From positions 436,501 to 500,500 of the forward strand of contig CAJNDS010002241.1 in NCBI GenBank assembly GCA_905221605.1: a stretch of 64,000 bases of DNA. The letters are read 5' to 3'. This DNA comes from Symbiodinium natans (Eukaryota; Sar; Dinophyceae; Suessiales; Symbiodiniaceae). The position numbers and the translations under genes are program-made. The notes under the pieces were generated by a model. The model was given only the letters and a program-made list of their open reading frames with translations. It did no database searches and was not told the DNA's origin. Of this stretch, positions 1 to 11,500 are shown in pieces; the stretch's first letter is position 1; each line of letters starts with the position of its first letter.

Positions 1-378
1 TGGGCTTAGGCTTAGGGTTAGCAAGCCTAAGTTTTGAGCCCTAAACCTTAAACCTACATGGTCCTACCCTAAAGCTCGCAACCGCTAAACTCAAGAAGCA
101 CCCAAACCACATGTGCACGGACGCCATTTCCCAACAGCTCGGGGATTTGGCTTGCAGGGCTGGCAGTCTTGGGTGAGAGGTACTGTCGGGTTTAGGGTTT
201 AGGGTTTAGGGTTTAGGGTTTAGGGTCCAGGGTTTATGGTTCAGGGTGTGTCCCCCTTGACCCTAAACCCTAGCTCCGCCTCTGAGAAGCGGTTACCACG
301 CTGGACGTGAGCCCCAGCCCCGACCCAGCACTGGCCTCCCGCGACACGTAGCCTGGGCGCCATTGAAAGCGTCTTGGG

Positions 379-470
379 GTAGCTACATGGTCCCCTATAT
401 ACCCCTCATATACCCCATACAACCCAAGGGCCCATACTTCAGAGCCTTTTAAAGGGGGCAAGGGACCACA
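379..470. mobile_element. foldback family C
   Basis: GTAGCTACATGGTCCC at one end and GGGACCAC at the other, with AACCCAAGGGCCCATACTTC inside. Confidence 0.7.
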
Positions 471-1028
471 CTAAGGAACCAACAACCGAGTCTTGGCTGG
501 CTATTTTGGGCTCGAGCATGGCGACACTCCCGCTGGAGGGGACTTCCAGGGGTCTTAGAAATGAAAATCTTCTCTGGGTTACGTACGTTGTGTAGGGCAA
601 ACGCTCGAAAACCCATTTGAAAACAAAGGAACCTAGGGGGGGGCAGTGTAGAGGGGGGGTAAGAAACCCATGATCAAAGCTTCAAGGGTTCAGGGATTAG
701 GGTTAGGGTTTAAGGTCAGGCAGTGGCATTTTTAAGCAAAGCAGGCGCTCCCCGAATATACCCCAACATCCTTTGCATCGGAACCCCCGGACTGGGTACC
801 TCCAAGTTGGAAAGCCCCCTAGTTCGATACGAACAAACAACTCTACGCTAAACCCTGAAAGCAATGAAGCCCGAGACTCTACTAAGCCCGACACTAGAGT
901 ACACCCTACGACGCCCTGCGAAAACCCTGCTAAACCCTGGACCTTAAATCTGGCAAGCGGCGAATCGCTTCCGTCGGGCAGTCTTTCACCGCCTTCGCAC
1001 CACAACCCTACTGTAAACCTCCCTAAAC

Positions 1029-1128
1029 TTGGGATGTTCCCTCTTACACTAACAATCTTAATTGGGATGATAGTATCCCCTATTATGATCCCCATTAAGG
1101 GCTGTTAGTATGAGGGGGAACATCCCAA
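1029..1128. mobile_element. foldback family A, copy 1
   Basis: 100 bp whose arms are near-perfect inverted repeats: TTGGGATGTTCCCTCTTACA on the left, the complement on the right, with CTAACA..CTTAAT inside. No coding capacity. Confidence 0.9.
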
Positions 1129-1807
1129 CCCTAAACCCCAATAAGACCCTGTATGAGCCTCTCGAATTGCAAAGGGCACTAAAACCTGCAGAGCCCTTAG
1201 CCCTTCGGGTTCGGGGGTTCGGGTATTCAGGTTTAGGGGTTTCGGGGTTTCAGGTTTAGGGCTTAGGGAATCCTGAACACCCTGAACCCTCTGAAGCCCA
1301 GTCCATGTAGCCAAAACGCGCACGCTTGGGCTTTGAAGTAGTCCCTTTCCTATACGGTGACGCAGGGCAGGTATGCATTTTGCTCTTCCTGCAAATACTG
1401 TTGCCATGTTTATCACTTGCGTTTTGTTTTTGAGCAATGCTATTACTCAGAGGGTGTCTGGCGTCAAAGTGCGAAGCTTAAACAGAATCTTTGAACCCTA
1501 AACCCCTCGAAACCCTATGCATGCCAACCTACCTCTTAAACCCTAAACCCTTAACCCTAAACCCTTAAACCCTAAACCCTAAAACCCTACCTCGCTATGG
1601 AAATGTCCAGGTGGCCTCCTTTTTAGGGTTTCATTCTGTAGGGTTTTGAGAACCCATGAGGACCCTTTCCCCCAGGGTTGCAACTATATACGCGAACAAT
1701 ACCTACTTCCGACTTTGGGGAAAAGTCTAGTCGAGTAGTGCAAAAAACACCTTCGTTGAGGGCATATTTGGCTCTTGAGAGCATTGTTGTGGGGGTAGGA
1801 GTAGGGT

Positions 1808-1901
1808 TTACCTAGGACCCTCTTTACCTGCAGTTTTATGGGTTATACCCACTACTTCAGGGTAAGTGCTCCTAAACCGTAGGTACATGAATCCCAGGTA
1901 G
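1808..1901. mobile_element. foldback family F
   Basis: TTACCTAGGACCCTCTTTAC at the left, AATCCCAGGTA at the right, with ACAGTTTTA-type inner arms. Confidence 0.75.
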
Positions 1902-2091
1902 GGCTCAGGGTGCAGATAGGGTTTGCGGTTCCTACCTTGGCGGGGGCTCAAAACCCTAAACCCTGAACCCTAAGCCCTAAGCCCTAAACCTTAAACCCTA
2001 AACCCTAAACCCTAAACCCCAAGTTTGCAAGATCCCGCCTCTCTGACAATGTACCGGTCGTCCCCGTACTGGAGGGCGACGAAAGCCTTGC

Positions 2092-4042
2092 CTGGCGAAA
2101 CAGTAGACAACGCCCCTTGGCTAAGGGCCCCTACAATGAGGATAAGGAGGGGCCCCCCCTAGTTATAGGAGTAGAGTTCCAAGGACCCAAAATCTGGGTG
2201 ATAAGGATCCACCTGGGCTATGAGTCCCTTAACTATAGGTAGCATAGTAATGGGGCCCCTCCTTGTTGGTCTATTTTTCCTGGTATCTTACTCCCCTATA
2301 TATGACCCTTGTATACATGTTTTTTTTTAGTTCCTATATACCTAAGTTGCCCCCAATTACCACTTAAGGTCGCTTATAAGGGTCCCTCATGTAAGTCTCT
2401 TGAGGTATGGTACTTCAACTCCGTAGCGTTTAGAGCGGCTAGGACGCAGAGGGGCTTTGGGGAACCTAACAACCCTGAACGAACCCCAAGCCCTAAATCC
2501 TAAACCCTAAACCCTAAACTCGGAATCCTTACCCTAAACCCTAAACCTCCTGAGGAGCGTCGGGAGGGGTGTTGGGGTTTTATCGGTTCCCGATCCCAGC
2601 CATTTTGTGATGCTCTCTCACCTGGTAACTATGGAAGTTGTATGCAACCTCACTTCGATTGGGTTTAGGGTTTAGGGTTTAGGGTTTAGGGTTTAGGGTT
2701 TAGGGTTTAGGGTTTAGGGTTTAGGGTTTAGGGTTTAGGGTTTAGGGTTTAGGGTCTAGGGTTTAGGGTTTAGGGTTTAGAGTATAGGGTTTAGGGTTTA
2801 GGGTTCAGGGCTTAGGGTTTAGGGTTTAAAATAAGCCTATGTAAGTCCCCGGTTCGATCAGCAAAGGAATATAGGGCTCCTGTAAGCCCCTTTTTTTGCA
2901 GGGGTCTTCTTGGCTACCGACATGAAAAAGGGTTGGTTAACAGCTGTATTCGGGTGGCTGTCAAAATTATGATCCCTTTTGGGGTACCCTAAACATTACG
3001 TAGGTGCCGTACTATAATAGGGATCCAAAAAAGGGACCATAATTTTGACAACCACACCCTTATACTAACAGTCCTTCATAGGTGAAGTCCTAAAACACCC
3101 AAAGCCTGAAAACCCCATTTTACACCCTGTACACCCTATGGAACCCAATCCTAAACCCTACAACTCAAAACCCTAAAACGCTCATAGCCTGACACCTTAA
3201 ACCAAACATTTCTATCAACCCTAAACACTGAACCCTAAAACGCCCAAACCCTAAACCCTAAGCCCTATACCCTAAACCCTAAACCTCCCCTTAGGCCGCA
3301 TCCGCCTGCTCGGACGGGGCTCTCATGGATGTCAAAAGTCGAAGAGGCAATGCTGACACACCTTCAAAAAACCGGTTTAGGGTTTAGGGTTTAGGGTTTA
3401 GGGTTTAGGGTTTAGGGTTTGGGGTTTGGGGTTCAGGGGTTTAGGGTTTCGGGTTTAGGGCTCAGGGCTTAGGGTTTAGGGTTTATGGGAACTTCCCAGA
3501 ATGTCCTTATAACCCCAACTTAGGGAGCCTCTTGGGAACAATGGGTTGCCTACCCTACATGGACCTTCAGGGCCCTCCAATGCTACAAATGCACAAAGCC
3601 CTAAGCCCTAAGCCCTAAGCCGTAAGCCGCAAGCCCTAAGCCCTAAGCCCTAAGCCCTAAGCCCTAAGCCCTAAGCCCTAAGCCGTCAACCCTGGGAACC
3701 CGAAAAAGGTACGGGATCCCGAAAAAGGTACAGGATCCCCCACCCGAACTCCTTTTCGACCAAAAACCAAAGAAAGGCATGTAATTATTTGAAGTTTGGG
3801 GCTGCACCCAAAGAACCTTCAGGAAGTTGCGGAGCAGAAGAGCTGAGGACTCGTGTCCAAACTGGGAACCTGAAGCCCTGCAGTAGCAACTTTAAGGCAC
3901 AAGGTGGAGAACCACCTAAACAATAAACCCTAAACCCTAAACCCTAAACCCTAAGCCCTAAACCCTAAACCCTAAACCCTGAAACGGGCCTGTTGCAGCC
4001 CTCGCACTTGGTTTCCTCAGCTTCGGATGGGTGCACGGCCAT
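2092..4042 (-). CDS. start of a small gene with CxxC motif
   Basis: ATG at 4042 (in-frame TGA just upstream) gives MAVHPSEAEETKCEGCNR, then exons 3310-3361 (CVSIASSTFDIHESPVR), 2622-2648 (VAYNFHSYQ) and about 2092-2115 (GRCLLFRQ), all in phase through GC or GT donors. Several Cys suggest metal binding, but spacing does not identify a known finger. In the last island a different frame (STVSPGKAFVALQYGDDRYI) is also good, so the join there is uncertain. The rest lies further left or beyond the window. Confidence 0.5.
2138..2264. mobile_element. foldback family G
   Basis: AGGAGGGGCCCCCCCTAGTT at the left and AATGGGGCCCCTCCTT at the right; inner motif ATAAGGATCC. Confidence 0.8.
2664..2832 (+). 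repeat. TTTAGGG tract
   Basis: About 24 units with a few variants, in an intron of the gene that starts at 4042. Confidence 0.97.
2952..3059. mobile_element. foldback family J
   Basis: GGGTGGCTGTCAAAATTATG at the left and CATAATTTTGACAACCACAC at the right. A family A fragment (CTTATACTAACAGTCCTTCA) abuts it on the right. Confidence 0.85.
3595..3688 (-). repeat. 7-mer variant array CCCTAAG
   Basis: About 12 tandem units, some as CCGTAAG or CCGCAAG. Confidence 0.9.
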
Positions 4043-4211
4043 CGATCACAACAAACACGATAATCATGGTAATGAGTGGGTGTAGGGTTTAGGGTTTAGG
4101 GTTTAGGGTTTAGGGTTTAGGGTTTAGGGATTAGGGTTTAGGGTTTAGGGTTTCGGGTTTAGGGTTTAGGGTTTAGGGTTTGCAATGAGAGCAATAGTAA
4201 GCGTATACCGC

Positions 4212-4300
4212 TGGGAGGTTCCCCCTTATACTAGCAGTCCTTCATGTACCCCCTACTAAAGCCGCGACTAAGGACTGTTCGTATAAGGGGAACATCCCAA
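4212..4300. mobile_element. foldback family A, copy 2
   Basis: Arms TGGGAGGTTCCCCCTTATAC and complement; centre diverged. Confidence 0.85.
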
Positions 4301-4351
4301 GTATACCATTCTTAGTATACGCAACTTATTGATACTGACAACGCTATAATT

Positions 4352-4383
<32 letters not shown>

Positions 4384-4536
4384 GATCATGATAACCATGA
4401 TCCGAACAGCAAGAAGTCGACAAAAAAGACCTGTTTAGGCCCCCCCTCCAAAGAACCTATTCTAATTATTGAGGCCCTTATCCCTAAACCCTAAACCCTA
4501 AATATGAAGCAGCCAAACAAACAGATTCTTAAGGCC

Positions 4537-4694
4537 CCTAAACCCTAAACCCTAAACCCTAAACCCTAAACCCTAAACCCTAAACCCTAAACCCTAAACC
4601 CTAAACCCTAAACCCTAAACCCTAACCCTAAACCCTAAACCCTAAACCCTAAACCCTAAACCCTAAACCCTAAACCCTAAACCCTAAACCCTAC
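4537..4694 (-). repeat. CCCTAAA tract
   Basis: About 22 nearly perfect units; one unit has lost one base pair, AACCCTAACCC. Confidence 0.97.
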
Positions 4695-5054
4695 TCACGG
4701 CAGGGGCGCTTACGGTTTAGGGATTGGCATTTGGGAAATTCTGGGCTTGATCTCCTAAGTCCTAAGCCTTGTCTCTGGGTTTCGCTTCCCCTAAACTCTA
4801 AACCCTAAACCCTAAACCCTCCTAAACACTAAATCCTAAACCCTAAACCCTAAACCCTAAACCTCAACCGTGAGCCACCAGAACTCGAGTGCCCTCCCAA
4901 CCGGTGCAGAAAGATCTTTCCCTCAAACCGTGAACCCTGAACCCTCAACCCGAAACCCTAAATCCCAATTCCTCAACTACCCGAACCCCTAAAACATAAA
5001 GAGATCCCAATGTGGGATGTTGGGGGAGGGGGCGGTAGTAGTTTTGTATACCTG

Positions 5055-5148
5055 TTTTGGAGTAGACCCTGGAAAAAAGGCACGTACTTTTAGGTATAAG
5101 TAGCTATAGTAGGAACCCAGACCAAAAAGGTATTCAAGTATAGTACTG
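5055..5148. mobile_element. dispersed repeat family I
   Basis: TTTTGGAGTAGACCCTGGAA through GTATAAGTAGCTATAGTAGG to AAGTATAGTACT; matches the copy at 34.0 kb. Confidence 0.8.
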
Positions 5149-5241
5149 ATAGAGTGCAGGAGGGCTAGTGTTCCAGGATTTGAAGGTTTAGGGTTTAGGG
5201 TTTAGGCTTTAGGACATTGGGTTTTGGGGCAGTTAGGTGCA

Positions 5242-6332
5242 TCAACGACCCTGCAGCCCAGCCACGTCCACGAACACCCCCATGGCAAACTGGGGCGTGT
5301 CCTGTGACATTCCTATGTGGTTTGCGAAAATCGGGGACCCCGAAAATAGACCAGTAACAGTAGGATTCCCTTACAGAAAGATAAGGCCCAGTAAGGTGCC
5401 CCCCCCCCCCCCCCCATTCGGAAACCCCCCCGCCCCCCACAGACTCCCGAACCCCTCCACCCTGGATTCCGAGGTGTGGATGCAGGAACCCTAAACCCTA
5501 ATCCCGAATCCCTAAACCCTAAACTCTTAAGAGATGCAGCCATTCGGGACTTGGGATCGGGAGGCAGCGTGCCAGGCCACGTAGACCACATCCTCTGCTG
5601 TTGGCTACACACGTTGATTGCGAGGACCAACTCGCACGACACGTCATGTGTTTTTGAGTTCCTGCCTGGGGCAGGTCCTCCAGAGGCCGGTCTGCGCAGC
5701 ATTTGAGAATGCCACTGCGCCAGAAGCAGTTCTGCTCGTCCTTCCCTTCACCCGCATCCTTCTCCTTTCGAGCCCTCTCTCTGTTAGGCCCACCCAAAGG
5801 CTCCATGTACCCTTATAGTAGATACCTAGGCCTTAAAGTACCCGTATAGGAACCCCTTTAAGGCCTAGGTATCTACTATATGGGTACATGGAGCCTTAGG
5901 CCCAGTGAGATGTGGGAAGCCACCGATGCGGCGAGCAAGCGGTAGCCTCTCTTGGAGACTCTGCGCTACGCCCAGGTGAGAGTCTGCTGCTGCGTGGCTG
6001 ACCTGCAAGGGGGGGACCATCGGGAAAGCAGTGGGATTCTTGGGTTTTGGTTTAGGGTTTAGGGTTTAGGGTTTAGGGTTTAGGGTTTAGGGTTTAGGGT
6101 TTAGGGTTTAGGGTTTAGGGTTTAGGGTTTAGGGTTTAGGGTTTAGGGTTTAGGGTTTAGGGTTTAGGGTTTAGGGTTTAGGGCTTAGGGTTTAGGGTTT
6201 AGGGTTCAGGCTTTAGGGTTGAGGGTTCAGGGTTTACGGTTCAGAGGGAAGGTTGCAGGTATGGGTAATGTGTCGCTGCTCTCGCTCAAGCGGCTCCCAA
6301 CGACATATCAGCGGTCGTTGTTTGGGGTTCAT
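5242..6332 (-). CDS. unknown protein, four exons ending in a stop
   Basis: Exons 5902-6002 (VSHAAADSHLGVAQSLQERL, ARRIGGFPHLT), 5541-5691 (PASGGPAPGRNSKTHDVSCE, NVCSQQQRMWSTWPGTLPPD) and 5242-5301 (DTPQFAMGVFVDVAGLQGR then TGA) join in phase through GC donors. Upstream, an ATG at 6332 opens MNPKQRPLICRWEPLER, which can join at a GA donor; it may be the start or an internal exon. The intron 5692-5901 is largely one near-perfect hairpin (family H), and the intron 5302-5540 holds a family K element. No family recognised. Confidence 0.65.
5799..5897. mobile_element. foldback family H, near-perfect hairpin used as intron
   Basis: AAGGCTCCATGTACCCTTAT then AGTAGATACCTAGGCCTTAA and the inverted copies; about 45-bp arms with very few mismatches. 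It fills about half of the intron 5692-5901, whose GC donor lies four bases outside it. Confidence 0.95.
6047..6240 (+). repeat. TTTAGGG tract
   Basis: About 27 units, the left two thirds perfect and the right end degenerating into TTCAGGC and similar variants. The asymmetry suggests decay from one side. Confidence 0.97.
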
Positions 6333-7533
6333 GGCTTCAGGGTTTAGGGTTTAGGGTGTTAACGCACTTTCTGAGCATCCTGGGACAAAACAAGGTTAAC
6401 TTTTCAATGATGGTAGGAGGTAGGACTGTATATGCCCTAAATATGCCCTAAAAGGTTGAAGGATACCTACTCAGCTACTACCAGGTGTGGAAGTCTCAAA
6501 ACGGCTGAGTGGGCAACAAAGGCACTAATCTAAGGAATACCCTAAGCTTACATCGGAGGTTCAACTATTCGTATTCCTACGAAATAAAGAACCCCCAAAA
6601 AACAACGTTCAACTCTGGGCAACTAAGGGATACCCTAAACTTTCATTGACGTTAAACTATATATATATATATGTATTTATTCAGATTCCTACAAAAAGGG
6701 AAGCCCCCCCCCCCCCCCCAAATAATGAAGTTCAACTCTTGGCTGAGTAAGTCAACCGCGGACGCTGTATATCCTTGCCACCGTAAATGCACGCTATGAA
6801 CCCGTGCCTGCAAAAATCCAAACCCTGCGTCCCTAAACCATCAGCACCACAAGCCCTACACCATGTAAAGTCCATGAACGACAAAAGCCCTAAACCCTAA
6901 ACCCTGTAAACCCTACTACTAAGCCTAAACACCCTGGAAAACCAAAAACAAAATAACTAAAAAGCCCAAACTCTAAACCATCCTAAACCCTAAACCCTAA
7001 ACCCTAAACCCTAAACCCTAAACCGTAAACCCTAAACCCTGGCCAGACCCAAACTCGGCCGGATGTCCTCAGACCACTTGCTCTTCGCGAGGCTGGGCTT
7101 GGCGGCTCTCAACTTTTCGTTCTGGGCAGGTGCTCGGCTTGGAGTTCAGGGTTCAGGGTTCAGGGTTTAGGGTTTAGGGTTTAGGATTTAGGGTTTAGGA
7201 TGGTTTCGGGTTTAGGGCTCAGGGTTTGTGATTTTTTTGGGGGTTTTGGGGTTCGTAGAGGGTTTAGGGCTTCGGGTTCAGCGGGGGCTTAGAGTCGAGG
7301 GCGTAGGGATCATGGGGTGGTTTGGGGTCTAGGGTGTGACGTTTATAAGGGGTTTAGGACTTAGGGTAGGGAGCTTAGGGTTTAGGGCTCCGGGATAACT
7401 CTAATCCTAACCCTAGACCCCCCCACCCTGGAAGCCCCAAACCCTGAACCCCAAAACCCCTAAAACCTAACCTAAACCTCGCGACCCAGAAAAGCCACCA
7501 CACCAACTTGGTGTAGGGTTTAGGGTTTGGGGT

Positions 7534-7860
7534 TTAGATGGTGCCACCGTGGATGTAGTCCGCGACGCCCATGCGAGCATCTGGCGATTCAAAGAAACGG
7601 TTGAGGGTCGTCGCACAGGAAGTACGGAGGCGCCGAGTGAGGCTGTAGCTCGTGTAGCTAAACGGCAGTGGCACCGATGGCATTCTTAAGAACTGGAACT
7701 TCAAGAAGTAGTCCATGTAACGCCGATGCCAGACTCCCAAAGAACCGTCGGCAGCTGATCACAAATATGGCATCAGCATGTAGAAACCCAACGTGGTCAG
7801 GCAGTCACTGTGGTGAAAGCTGAGTCGGTTTCCAGGGATCTCCTCACCAGAACCACGGAG
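7534..7860 (-). CDS. candidate terminal exon, two competing frames
   Basis: A 330-bp unique island. After an acceptor ATCAG at about 7757, one frame gives RRFFGSLASALHGLLLEVPV ending at TAG (7658-7660); a second, from the same region to TAA at 7534, gives WHRRYMDYFLKFQFLRMPSV and later DARMGVADYIHGGTI. Both look protein-like. It may be the 3' end of the J-domain gene. Confidence 0.4.
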
Positions 7861-8580
7861 GCACGATGCACGCCAAGCAGGGCTTAGGGATTAGGGATTA
7901 GGGTTGAGGGTTTTAGGGTTTTAGGGTGTCGGGTCTAGGGTTTAGGGTTTAGGGTTTAGTCGGGTTTAGGGTTTAGGGCTTAGGGTTATCTGGACGCCAA
8001 TGGGGCGTTGCACAGCATCGGGCACCGGATGATACAAGCTCCCAAACATGCGACATCAAAAAACCCTGATCCTAAGAATCAAACGGCCACCCGACCCCTG
8101 AGAAAAGGCCCCCAAACCCTAAACTCTAAACCCTTTATGGGTCTTAATACAGGAATCTTTAGTATACCCTGCGCCCTAAAAGTGCAGATCTTTTTCGGGT
8201 GGGGCCTCGGGTTCAGGGTTTAATAAAAGGCCCCCAAAGCTTCTTCCCCCTATTTGAGCTTGCTTGCCCAGGCAAGCTTTACAAAGGGTTCAGGGCGTAG
8301 GGAAAGCGAGCACAGGGGTCAGGGGTGGGTGACAGGAGATTCTAAGGTGTATCCTCGGGTTTTTCTGTAGCCGCTCTGGCCGCAACGGATAAGTACGTTC
8401 CATGAACCCCAAGTGCTCAAAGAGGCTCGAAGCCCCAAAGACCATGCTAAGTAAGGTTTTTGGAGTATCTTGAGAGCAGGTTTGCGGGCGTAAGCCAGAA
8501 AACTCTAAGCCCGAAACGGCACCCTCTCGCCCACGTGGAGACCCCCTAAACCCTAAACCCTAAATTGACGGATGTGAGGC

Positions 8581-11500
8581 CCGGACGTACTCTTCTCTTT
8601 TGTCGTCTTTGCTGAGAACTTGATAGGCCTCCGCCGTGCGCTAAACCCTAAACCCCAAACCCCAAACCCCAAACCCTAAACCCTAAACCCTAAACCCTAA
8701 ACAGTTGTCTTCTCCATGTTACTCCAAGAAGGGAAGGGATGTTGTCCTCTTCAACAGTGTTCCTAAGTATTGCCCTCATTGCCCTTTTTTTCCTTGAACA
8801 TGCACCCACATAAGGCTAAGGGAATCTAGTTCTACATCTTGGCCGCATTAGAACTGATTACTGATTACTACTGAACATGGCCCTTTCTGATTGAACCCAA
8901 AGAGCGGGGAAAAAAGTCATTCCTACACGTCGTCCTCATCAAGACTTGTCCGAAGCATGGTCCACTTTTGATTGCGCCCAACTAAGAGTAGTACATAAGA
9001 GTAGCATATCCAGACAGGTTGTCTCCTTTAAACAGAAACATGGCCCGCTGTTAACTTCAACCGCTGAAGAGAAAGACGACAAACATGCTCCGAATTATGG
9101 TCCTCTGTAAACTTGTAAACCAAGCCCAAATCAGTGGGACAAAGAAGATGTAAGTACGCACACACATACACCCATCTCTGTCTCTCTCCCTCTCTCTATA
9201 TATAAATATAAATATAAATATATATATATATTTATTTATTTATTTATATTTACAGACTCCTAAACGTAGAAACCCTCAACCCTCAGCCATAATATGTCAT
9301 CAAGGGACAACCGCTGAAGAGAGATAACATCCCAAGATCCTACCCCTAAACCCTAAACCCTCCTAAACCCTTGAACAAGAATGGAAACAAGGGCCTACTC
9401 CCTGGGTCCTAGCCCTAAACCCTACACCCTAAACCCTAATCCAGAAAAAACCTTAAGAAGACAAATAAAGGCCTACTCTCTGGGTCTTAGCCCTAAACCG
9501 TAAACCCTAAACCCTTAACCCGAAACCTAAAACCCTAAACCCTAAACCCTGAATCCTACTCTTTGGGTCCTAGCTCCTCAAGACCCCGGCCTCCGTGACG
9601 ATGCTCTGGAGCTCGGCGGAGTCTCCGCCCAGCACATCGGGATGCACCTCGTGATCTTGTAGGGTTTAGGGTTTAGGGTTTAGGTTTAGGGTTTAGGGTT
9701 TAGGGTTTAGGGGTTAGGGTTTAGGGTTTAGGGATTAGGGTTTAGGGTTTGGGGTTTGGGGTTTGGGGTTTGGGGTTTAGGGCTTAGGGCTTAGGGCTCA
9801 GGGCTTAGGGCTCAGGGCTTAGAGGGTTGATGCACCTCGTGAGCGTGGGCATGTTCTACTGGTTGCTTAAGAACTCCCCCAAGAGAAAACGTATTCTTCC
9901 TTTTAAGGGTAATCTGGGGTTATTAGCTTTGATTTTGGGGATTCTTAAGCAGATAGTAGTATTTAGGGGGGCTTGCCGGAAAACTTATAGGGTCACCCAC
10001 GCGGATTACTTTGGCGCATACGGAGTGGGGGGAGCGGGGGTGGAAGATCATTATCCGGGCAATCACCCATTTGAAGGGCTTGGGCGAAGGCACCCCAAGA
10101 GCCCACACTGTTTTGTTACGTCGTGAACCTAAAGCCCTGTGGCCCAATTAAACCCTTTTTCAAGCACGCAGTGCTGAAACTCTCAAGCCACACGATGACT
10201 TGTACACCGGAAATCTTCCTAAAGCCCTGAACCCTGGACCCTTTTTGCCAGCCAACAATCCTGACGCCCTAAAGCCCTAAAACCCTAAACTCAAGTTTTT
10301 CATGCTGAAAACAAAGACGCTACAACCTTAACCCATTTGACGACCGAACTTCTTTCAAACCCTAAACCCTAAACCCTAAACCCTAAACCCTAAACCCTAA
10401 ACCCTAAACCCTAAACCCTAAACCCTAAACCCTAAACCCTAACCCCAAGTCCAGATGGCCCGAACTTCATCCAAGATCCTAAAACCCTTCGGAAGCCCAA
10501 CTAACCCAGATGGGCATTTCCCAAAACAGGGGGGGTACCCCCATTTTTACCTCAAATAGAAGAATTAGAATCCCCTTAAAGGGACCGTAAACCCTAAACC
10601 CTAAACCCTAAACCCTAAAGGGAATTTCCCAAAAAAGGGTAACCCCCTGTTTTCGGAAACCCCCCGAAGTGGCTGTGCCGCCCTGCCAGTTTGACCATCC
10701 GGCGATGCGCTGCTTTGATCTCCTTCCCATCCGACCTGCTTTTGGTTTATGGTTTAGGGTTTAGGGTTTATTGTTTAGGGTTTGGGGTTTAGGGTTTAGG
10801 GTTGGGCTTGGGGTGTCGGGTTTATGCCCTAAACCCTAAACCCTAAACCCCAAACCCTAAGCCCTGAGCCCTAAACCCTAAGCCCTAAAACTCTTAAACT
10901 CTTAAACCCTTAAACCCTTAAACCCTTGAACCCTTGAACCCTTAAACCCCTTGAACCCTGAACCCCAAATCACCTTACTTATGCAGAGCCTAAAGGGCTT
11001 AAAAACTCGCGTTGAACTTAAGGGGTTGCGACTTTAAGGATTTTTAGGACGTAATCACCCCCGAAGCCCCGAGGCCTCTGATTGTGAAAACCTAACAACG
11101 ACGGATTCGGGTCGGTTTAGTGCTAAGAGCTTAGGGCTTAGGGCTTAGGGTTTAGGGGTTTAGGGTTTAGGGTTTAGGGTTTAGGGTTTAGGGTTTAGGG
11201 TTTAGGGGCTTCCTTAGATTCTATCCTGAAGAACCTTCGGAAGAGGAAGAACATACCAGCCTAGAAGTAACGTTCAGCCGCTACGCCACATATCCCAGGC
11301 TTGCCCCTCGAACCCTGTGAAACATATTCCTGACTAAGATCCTCTTCAGCCCAATAAGGGAACATAGCCAACAAAAAACTAAACCCTAAACCCTAAACCC
11401 TAAACCCTAAACCCTAAACCCTAAACCCTAAACCCTAAACCCTAAACCCTAAACCCTAACTAGTATCACCGCCCCCTTGATTGGGGCCGCCACGTGAACA

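Larger units (their letters stand above)
1..2090. other. repeat-dense region without a proven gene
   Basis: Telomeric and variant tracts alternate with islands of 60-150 bp. Minus-strand WRPGYVSREASAGSGLGLTS at about 270-375 is exon-like. Foldback elements of families A, C and F are present. Nothing else could be supported. Confidence 0.4.

Noticed and set aside
703-1108. Two overlapping frames of 110-130 codons
   Set aside because: They run across a foldback element and telomeric sequence on both strands; no acceptor or family signal supports either.
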